Source: Ochotona curzoniae (taxonomy: Eukaryota; Chordata; Mammalia; Lagomorpha; Ochotonidae). From it: a stretch of 64,000 bases of DNA. The stretch covers positions 44,201,001 through 44,265,000 of the forward strand of contig NW_024465885.1 in NCBI RefSeq assembly GCF_017591425.1, given 5' to 3'. The notes under the pieces were generated by a model. The model was not told the origin of the DNA. It made no database searches and saw only the letters and a program-made list of their open reading frames with translations. The position numbers and the translations under genes are program-made. This document shows, in pieces, positions 57,489 through 64,000 of this stretch; position 1 is the first letter of the stretch; every line of letters starts with the position of its first letter.

Positions 57489-60400
57489 GTAAGTTTTCAG
57501 AAACTTCTCTATTAATGTATTTTGAATCTAGAATTTTAACACTTGGCATAGTGACAAATTTTAAATAGGAAAAATAGGATAATATAATCCTTCTTGTACT
57601 TCATCATCTAATTGCAAAAATTACCAACTTATGGCCGATGTTTTTCCCCTTGAGTTCTTCAGTAGAAATTCCACAGGCATAATAACATTACTAAACATAT
57701 TTTTATATATATCTATGTAAGTACTTTTCCCTGTAAAGCTATATAATGGAAAACAATAAAAGAGCAAAGTGCACTTCTGTAATGCTATGATCAAACCTAT
57801 AAAAATTTCAACATCACATATTTAGTGTATGTTAAATTTTTTTCCAATAGATTAATTTTTTTTCTTACGATTTGTTCAAATTGGTGTCTAAGTAATGTGC
57901 ATACATTACATTAGTTGTTGAGCTCTTCCTTTCAAGGCCTATATCTTATTCTTTGCAGTTTGTTGGGTCTTTTATCTTACTTTAACTGTTTGAAAGATCC
58001 ACTCTACATAAAATGTATTTTTGAAAAAGATTTATTTATTTTTATTGAAAAGGCAGATTAGATTTACTGAGAGAAAGAGAAGCACTACACAAATGGTCTG
58101 AATGGCCAGAGCTGAGCTGATCTGAGGCCAAGAGCCATTAGCTTCTTTCGGGTCTCCTATATGAGTGCAGGGTCCCAAGGCTTGGGACCGTCCTCGACTG
58201 CCTTCCCAGGCCACGAGCAGGGAATTGGATGGGAAGTGGGACAGCTGGGATACTAACTGGCGCCCCAATGGGATCCCAGCACAAGCAAGTTCAGGATTTA
58301 GCCACTGAGCCATCGCACCTGTTCCCATAAAATATATGTTTTAAGTGATTTTTTTTCTAACCACCATAGGAAATTATCATTGTTCTTGCTGAGCTTGGAA
58401 ACGCTTCTTTTTCCTGCTTTTTGAATTAAAGAGGTTGTGCCTGTTGACATATCACTTTTGGCAGCTGTAACCTCATGTCATGCACCAAACCCTGTCCTGT
58501 GATGATATGTCCAAGTTCCTGTCGTGTGTGCATGTACCCAGAGCTGTGAATTGCACAGCCACTAGTCATTCTGTTTGATATTCTTGAAAAAAATTTTTTC
58601 TTTTTTTGTTTTTCTTCTTAAATACTGTGTAATTTTTGGTTCTCGTTTTTGCTGTTGTTTATGGTTCCAAGATGCTTTGTGGCCAGGCAGTAATAACCTG
58701 CTCTGGAATTTGCACGACTCCAACCACTGTGAGGTCCTCGGGCCACCTGCTCCCTCAAGCCTAACACAGTGCTGACCACACACGCCATGGCTGAGAGGCT
58801 GCCCACCTCACCTGACCCGTTACAGCAGGCCCGCTAGAGAGGAGAGCTGCAAGGTTTAGACACTTTCTTACCTGTTGCCTGTTCTCATGTGCCTTTTTGC
58901 AAGTTGCCCATGCATGTCATGAGTAACCATTTTAGTGGATTTGTTTGAGCAGACTAAGGACTAAAGTAAGGAAGCTCTCAGGAGTCAGGGGACGCACACC
59001 AGGTCTGAGGGACAAAAAGGAAGGAGAGCCTACATCTCATTCCATCCTCCTTGATTGGTGGGTAATTATTTATTTATTTTTTAATAGAATACTCATTATT
59101 AAAAAAACAAGGCTTTAGTGAAGTACAATTTATATATTATAAAATTTATTAGCTATAAGTACATAATGCAGTGATTTTTAGAAAGTCAAAAGAATTGTGA
59201 CACGATCACAATGTTGCAGTATTGATTTTTATTGGAAAGGCGGATATACAGAGAGGAAGATCTTCCGTCCGATGATTCACTCCCCAAGTGAGCGCAACGG
59301 CCGATGCTATGCTGATCTGAAGCCAGGAGCCTCTTCCCGGTCTCCCACAGGGGTGCAAGGTCCCAAAGCCTTGGGCTGTCCTCGACTGCTTTCCTGGGCC
59401 ACAGGCAGGGAGCTGGATGGGAAGCGGGGATGCCGGGATTAGAACAGGCGCCCATATGGGATCCCGGGGCGTGCAAGGCGAGGACCTTAACCACTGCACC
59501 ACTGCGCTGGGCCCAATTTTGGAACATTTTTATCACACTTAAAGGATTTTGACACCTGATTCTAGTTGTTTCTGTTTGTTTGTTTTTTATTTTTTGTTTT
59601 TTATTGTATATTAGTTAATTAGGGTAAAAAGGTTCAAGGGCTATGGGAAAGTGGGTAAGACTATTATCTTTTCCATATTGTTTCCTTCATGTTTAAAGGG
59701 GGGTATTAAGGGAGAAGGCCCACACAATTTCCCACCCTCCCCAGGTCCTGGATGTGGGGCATGCACTGAGGTTATTGCTCAGGTGGTTTTGATATTGCAA
59801 CAGTTATTAATCGCTGCCAGTCTTGCCACTCCAAGCACTGTGATGTTGCCGAACAATCCACTGATTGACCTAATCCATCATAAAATCTCTGTTTGCCCCG
59901 TATTTCACTGCCAAGATATAGCTGAGATGGTTGGTTGACCTGCTCTGTTTTCTCTCTTTTCTTGGTTTGGGTTCTGAGTCCAGCATTTAGATTAGGAAGA
60001 TCTCCAAAGAAACTTTGTCTGAGGTGTTCTCAAACCAGATTCTTGTATGTGCTAGCAAGTACAGGGCCCGGCACAGTCCATCGCCCCGATCAGCTGGTAG
60101 TTGCAATTGCTGGGTTGGTTCTGTTTTCCCTCACGACTTGCACTGGAACCAATGGGTGTTGCAGTCCAGCCTGGTTCTGCACAGCGCATACTCGGCCCTC
60201 ACATAAACCAGTGGGAGCTTCAGCCTGCAATAACCCCCACCAGGCCCGCCCCCTACCCTGGTTTGCCAGTATGTGTAGCAGTAATCCAGTCTGTCCCACA
60301 CCCCATTCTACCCCAGCTGCTGTCTTAGTTTTATGTCCTCCCATGGAAGTGGTATCCAAGAGGGATGAGCCCACTATTTCCCTCCCAGGCCTCTCCCACT

Positions 60401-63400
60401 CCCAGATTATGCACTCTCCAGATAGTTCTGTGGTTTGCCTTGACAGAACTAACCCCCAGTGCCAGCCACTGCCAGCTGATGCTGTGGCTAAGCCCAAACA
60501 ACCCTCATCCACTCTAATTTTGTTTGCACCAGTAGGAATAATCAGCCCAGCCTGGCTTTTCCTGATCTAGTCCACATGAGGCACACAGGTGTTGTAGCCC
60601 TGCCTAGTCTGGTCTGCCCCCATCCCAGCGCACACTCTCCTGCGGAAGTAGCTGTCCAGCAAAGGAACCACCCCTTGTTCCCCTGCTGGCTCTGCCCCCT
60701 CCCGTCCTGGATCTCATGCTTGCTGGTTGGGCGCTGTGGTCCCTTCTGGTACAGGCAACCTCACCTTGGCATTCCGTATTGTGCACTAATCCTTGTTGCG
60801 ACCGAACCTGGCTCAACCCACACTTTTCTGGTGCTTGGATTTGCCAGTGGATGATGTGGACAGACTCAGCCTGGTCTTCCCCCAACCCCTGCCAATTGCA
60901 TGCCAGTGGGTAACTTTCCATGCCCTATCTGGGCTGTTTCCTATCATGTTTCTTGTGCTTACTTGCCGGGTCTGTGTCCTGCCAGAGAAGTTGCCCAGGC
61001 TCCTCCCTCAGAACCTCTCCCAAGGCCAGGTTTCATGCTTACCAGTGGGTCCATGAGCCAGCCCTACTCAGTCCACCTCCTGTCATAGCAGGAACTGTGG
61101 CTTTTCCTGACTGGCCTTCAACCCAATCTGGTTCTTGCTGTTGAATGTTTCAGCCCAGCCATGGTTTGTCCATACCCACCTGTGGCTCACACATGGCTCA
61201 GTAGGGAATTGAGACCTTGCCTAGTCCATCGCACATCTGCCTTGGTCCTCCAGGACACCAGAGGGTGTTGGGGTCTGGCCCGGCTCGGTGCATCCAATCC
61301 CAGTCCATACTTGTGCCAAGGGAGATTACAACCATTTCCAGATCAGAACACAGCCCCCATTCCTGGCCACGCACCCCTTGGTGGGAACCTCAACCCAGCT
61401 AGGGATGACCCCTTAGCTCCCCAACTGGGCATGTTCCCAGCCATAGATCACTTGCCTGCCAGTGGATGCTCTGACTTAGCTTGGCACAGCCCCTCACCTG
61501 TCCCGACCTCTGCCTTAGACGCTGTGGCTTAATGTTCCTGGCTCATGCAGACCAGTAGGTGCAAGAGCCTAGCTCGGCATGACCTCTGCTCCCTCCTGGT
61601 CTCTAGTTTTGCTTGTGGGCTAAGGTTTGCTCAGTCCTGCCTAATCTACTCGCTTCCATTACCAATTGACACATTTGCCAGTTGTTGGAGCTGCTTTGCC
61701 CAGCTTGTCCAACCCTTAGGTCTGGACCACATGTTCACCAGCGGGAGCTATGACTCGCCAAGGGAGTTTCCCATGTTCCTCCACTTAATCCCCTCCTAGA
61801 CCCAGTTCTCATACATGCCATTGGGTTTAGGCCAGTGCCTGGTGCAGTCTGGCCTTCCATTTAGCCTTGTATGAGTTGGTGAACGTTGTAGCCCGGCCCA
61901 CCCCACACCCTAATCAGGATGCACATTCAGGTGCTGCTGTCCTGACCAGCCCAGACTATTGGGGGTTTCTTTACCTGTGATTGATGGCAGGCTCCTAGGT
62001 CACACCAAGCTTAGTCCGTCACCACCCCAACTCTTGAGATAACCAGTGGGGCTAGAATTTCCACAGGGTGTGGCCCACACATCCCTCACAGAATCTACCC
62101 CTGGTTATGGTTCTTGAGTGCTAGTTAATGTCATGACTTACTTAATGTGAGCCTTCTCCTGATCCGTCATCATGTCAGGTAACATGATATAATTCTGCAG
62201 GACAAGTGCCGACCCTTCGCTTTTGTATGGACTGGTATTTGGCAGTCAGCATTGTTCAGTGATTATAAGTTTTACAAAGGAAGAATTTATTGGAAATCTT
62301 TACGAATGCTTCACATGCTAGAAGCACAGTGGGTTCAACCTGGAGCTAACTAAGCAGCGACTCAAAGAACTAAAACCCCAGAGTTCCCTGGCCGGGCGGC
62401 CAGCAGGCAGAGCCTGGCACCAAAGGGCACACTGGCCTCCTGGGGACAGCTCACCACGTGCACATGGTGGCTGTCATCTGGGATCCAGGCATGAGACGCC
62501 CCATCCTGAGACCCGCCAGCAGCCAGGAGGCTTCTGGAAGTTTAAACTCCCAGGCCCAAGGTTGCGCCCCTCCCCAATCCTATTCACCGCCCAATGAAGG
62601 CAGCAGGTGGGTCCTGGACCTGTCCAGTCGCAGAGACCTCCCACTTCGGTGTACTCACCCAGAAGGGAGCAGCCCCAGGAGCCCAGGCAGAACCGGGAAC
62701 AGCTCACCACGTGCACATGGTGGCTGTCCTTGATTCTAGTTGTAAGACTAGCTTCTTCCTTATTAACTTTTTCCTTTGGCATTTAAGTTACGTGAGACTG
62801 CATTTTTAAGTTAACTTCGTTTATAGCTTAGATTTGTGTGAATACATTAATTACTAACATACTGTATCTTCACATAGTCCTGATATTGGATTCTACAAGA
62901 GGAATTTGTCATATTTCTTTTTTCTTTCCCTCTTTTATTTCCTGCTTTACACTCTGGTTTGAACATTCCTCCTAAGAACAAACATGTTAACTTGTCAAGC
63001 CATTTGTAAGATGGTGGGGTTTTCCCAAGGGCTGGGAAATTGGTGGGTCACTCACTGTCCGACTGTTTTGGATTGCAGGCAGCCTGGACATCTGGGCCAT
63101 CACTGTGGAGGAGAGGGCCAAGCATGACCAGCAGTTCCACAGTCTAAAGCCAAGATCTGGATTTATTACTGGTAATTGGCGTCTGTATTTTTACATCTTT
63201 CCTTATTAGTGCATATATCGGTGAAAAATATACTTTGCAAAGCTGAGCTGAGCACATAGGACCATAAGGGGTGTCTAACTTGCTCCAACAGAGTGTGTGC
63301 TTTCACAGTAGCTTTTCCTGCAACCCTTTCAGTCTTAAGGGTTTTTTTAAGATTTATTTTATTTTTAATCAAAAGTCAGACATGCAGAGAGGAAGAGAGA

Positions 63401-63932
63401 CAGAGAAAGACCTTCTGTCCAATGACTCACTCTCCAAGCTGCCACAACAGCTGAAGTTGAACCCATCTGAAACCAGGAGCCAGAGCCTCTTCTGGGTCTC
63501 CCACGTGGTTGCAGGGTCCTAAGGCTTAGAGCCATCCTCAACTGCTTTCCCAGGCCACAAGCAGGGAGCTGGATGGGAAGTGGGGCTGCTGGGATTAGAA
63601 CCAGCACCCATATGGGATCCCGGTGCATCCAAGGCGAGGACCTTAGCCACTAGGCCACTGTACTGGGCCCTTAGTCGTATGTTCTAATGTTAATGCTGAT
63701 GGATTCATTTCATCGTAGGGTTATTATTTGACTTCTGCTATGTGTTACATTCAGTAATTTTAGGTTTATCAGCCTTCCTTAATTTCCTAATAAATACTTT
63801 AAGAGTATTTCTGTCAGCTTTCTCTCTCTTTTTTTTTTTTGCCCTGATTTTTTCCATTTTTTTCACAGGTGATCAAGCAAGAAGTTTTTTTTTGCAATCT
63901 GGGTTGCCTCAACCTGTCTTAGCACAGATATG
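57461..63932 (+). CDS. ITSN1: Intersectin-1, N-terminal part (join of three exons)
   Basis: Joining 57461-57488, 63079-63171 and 63869-63932 gives 61 complete residues plus two bases of the next codon: the conserved N-terminus and the beginning of EH domain 1 (in the human protein about residues 21-109). Intersectin-1 is a cytoplasmic scaffold of clathrin-mediated endocytosis and synaptic vesicle recycling. Its two EH domains bind NPF-containing partners such as epsins, followed in the full protein by a coiled coil and five SH3 domains (and, in the long isoform, DH-PH-C2 modules for CDC42 exchange); those parts lie beyond the window. Seen: [25 protein letters not shown] and [12 protein letters not shown], all hallmarks. 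Compared with human from memory, three residues differ: Arg at 35 (Ile), Ser at 46 (Asn) and Leu at 49 (Phe). All splice sites are GT-AG. Confidence 0.97.
57489..58017. other. Start of ITSN1 intron 2, unique
   Basis: A/T-rich sequence with no recognised repeat downstream of the exon 2 donor. Confidence 0.5.
58018..58326 (-). repeat. C-type SINE, near complete
   Basis: Duplication 'cataaaatgtat' before and 'cataaaatatat' after (58325-58336). The body lacks a few bases. Confidence 0.9.
58327..59224. other. Unique sequence in intron 2
   Basis: No exon or repeat recognised. Confidence 0.4.
59225..59514 (-). repeat. C-type SINE, young, short tail
   Basis: 'tttattggaaaggcggatat' to 'accactgcgctgggccc'; CpG-rich, close to the copy at 33331. 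Confidence 0.95.
62446..62474 (-). repeat. Retroposon 5' monomer block, inner copy
   Basis: ACAGCTCACCACGTGCACATGGTGGCTGTC-type block (first 20 bases at 62446-62465) containing the imperfect palindrome CACCACGTGCACATGGTG with overlapping E-box-like CACGTG. It is identical to the terminal copy at 62699-62728 over about 30 bases. Confidence 0.85.
62699..62728 (-). repeat. Retroposon 5' monomer block, terminal copy
   Basis: Second copy of the block, lying two bases inside the element's 5' end. The 253-bp spacing and terminal position are what tandem promoter monomers of LINE-1 5' regions look like. Confidence 0.85.
63079..63171 (+). CDS. ITSN1: ITSN1 exon 3: start of EH domain 1
   Basis: Acceptor TTGCAG ends at 63078, donor GTAATT at 63172; 93 bases, phase 1 at both ends so it could be skipped without a frameshift. 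It encodes [19 protein letters not shown], then a stretch ending SGFIT. Codon AGA (63155-63157 region) makes Arg where human has Ile in my memory. Confidence 0.97.
63342..63670 (-). repeat. C-type SINE filling half of intron 3
   Basis: T-run to 'aggccactgtactgggccc'. It occupies 329 of the 697 bases of intron 3, antisense to ITSN1, ending about 200 bases before the exon 4 acceptor. Confidence 0.95.
63869..63932 (+). CDS. ITSN1: ITSN1 exon 4: EH domain 1 continued
   Basis: A long pyrimidine tract (63825-63864) precedes the acceptor CACAG; donor GTAAGT at 63933. The 64 bases encode [21 protein letters not shown] and the first two bases of a Trp codon (phase 2). T9 at 63884-63892 codes Phe-Phe-Leu and is a potential slippage site. 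GDQAR and [10 protein letters not shown] are typical of the EH1 helix-loop region. Confidence 0.97.
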
Positions 63933-64000
63933 GTAAGTTGAAATTTTATGTAGGCAGAATGTGAAATAAATATTGTCCAGTTCTATTTGCTTGCTAACAT

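Larger units (their letters stand above)
59570..62730 (-). mobile_element. Full-length GC-rich ORF-less retroposon (copy 4, 3.16 kb)
   Basis: Flanked by a perfect 13-bp duplication TGATTCTAGTTGT at 59557-59569 and 62731-62743. On its own (-) sense strand the order is: a 5' promoter-like domain (62730 to about 62200) opening with a near-palindromic block repeated 253 bp further in; an A/T-rich linker (62380-62160); a GC-rich body of degenerate 60-80-bp units (62150 to about 60080); a 3' domain (60080-59640) shared with copies 1, 3 and 5; and a 45-base A-rich tail with several AATAAA-like words (seen as T-rich 59570-59616). No frame encodes a recognisable protein; the longest, 59935-60570 on the opposite strand, is Pro/Ser-rich body sequence. 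Likely mobilised in trans by LINE-1. A LINE-1 with internal deletion is an alternative. Confidence 0.8.

Noticed and set aside
59935..60570. 211-codon frame on + strand
   Set aside because: It is antisense to the retroposon body, Pro/Ser/Cys-rich with no domain, and the matching region of copy 3 does not keep the same frame.
12774..62730. Reverse transcriptase, integrase or other mobile-element proteins
   Set aside because: None of the frames in the retroposon copies or the LTR carries a recognisable catalytic motif.
1..64000. CRISPR arrays, operons, bacterial features or organellar insertions
   Set aside because: The sequence is vertebrate nuclear DNA with spliced exons and SINEs; nothing of the kind was seen.

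Overview
This window is mammalian nuclear DNA. It carries the 5' end of the intersectin-1 gene (ITSN1) on the + strand and, at its left, the divergently transcribed 5' end of what is most likely CRYZL1 on the - strand. The identification rests on three small coding exons at 57461-57488, 63079-63171 and 63869-63932. Spliced together they encode the N-terminus of intersectin-1, the start of its first EH domain. The host is probably a lagomorph and most likely a pika (Ochotona): more than fifty copies of a C-type, tRNA-derived lagomorph SINE with an (A/T)-rich tail litter the introns. The species call comes from memory of repeat families and is an inference.

Layout. 1-4676: inferred CRYZL1 intron 1, holding two SINEs, a coding-like pseudogene fragment (2154-2426, - strand) and otherwise unremarkable sequence. 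4460-6820: a double CpG island and divergent promoter with a probable CRYZL1 exon 1 (- strand, donor at 4677/4676), a ZNF143/SBS-like motif, an octamer, three inverted CCAAT boxes, GC boxes and the non-coding ITSN1 exon 1 (ends 5591). 5592-57428: a 51.8-kb intron 1. 57429-57488: exon 2 with the start codon. 57489-63078: intron 2. 63079-63171: exon 3. 63172-63868: intron 3. 63869-63932: exon 4, then intron 4 runs off the window.

The introns hold most of the novelty. An unusual long, poly(A)-tailed element with no recognisable ORF and an internally repetitive GC-rich body occurs five times (12774-14430, 38822-39254, 46838-49552, 49905-51025, 59570-62730). The last copy appears full length: it is bounded by a perfect 13-bp target-site duplication and begins, on its own sense strand, with two copies of a near-palindromic block 253 bp apart, resembling the promoter monomers of LINE-1 elements. 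It may be an ORF-less, L1-mobilised composite retroposon, comparable in logic to SVA; I could not assign it to a named family. A 753-bp solo LTR with a 6-bp duplication splits a SINE at 18345-19097. One very young SINE (33331-33662) has intact box A and box B and a 14-bp duplication.

Regulation. The ITSN1 leader contains a 7-codon upstream ORF whose start lies in the last five bases of exon 1 and whose stop lies in exon 2, so it exists only after removal of the 52-kb intron. Two more short uORFs lie further up exon 1. A cluster of three perfect AP-1 sites within 175 bp (34592-34766) marks a possible intronic enhancer. Long computer-predicted ORFs in the CpG island, the TG repeat and the retroposons are not considered genes.
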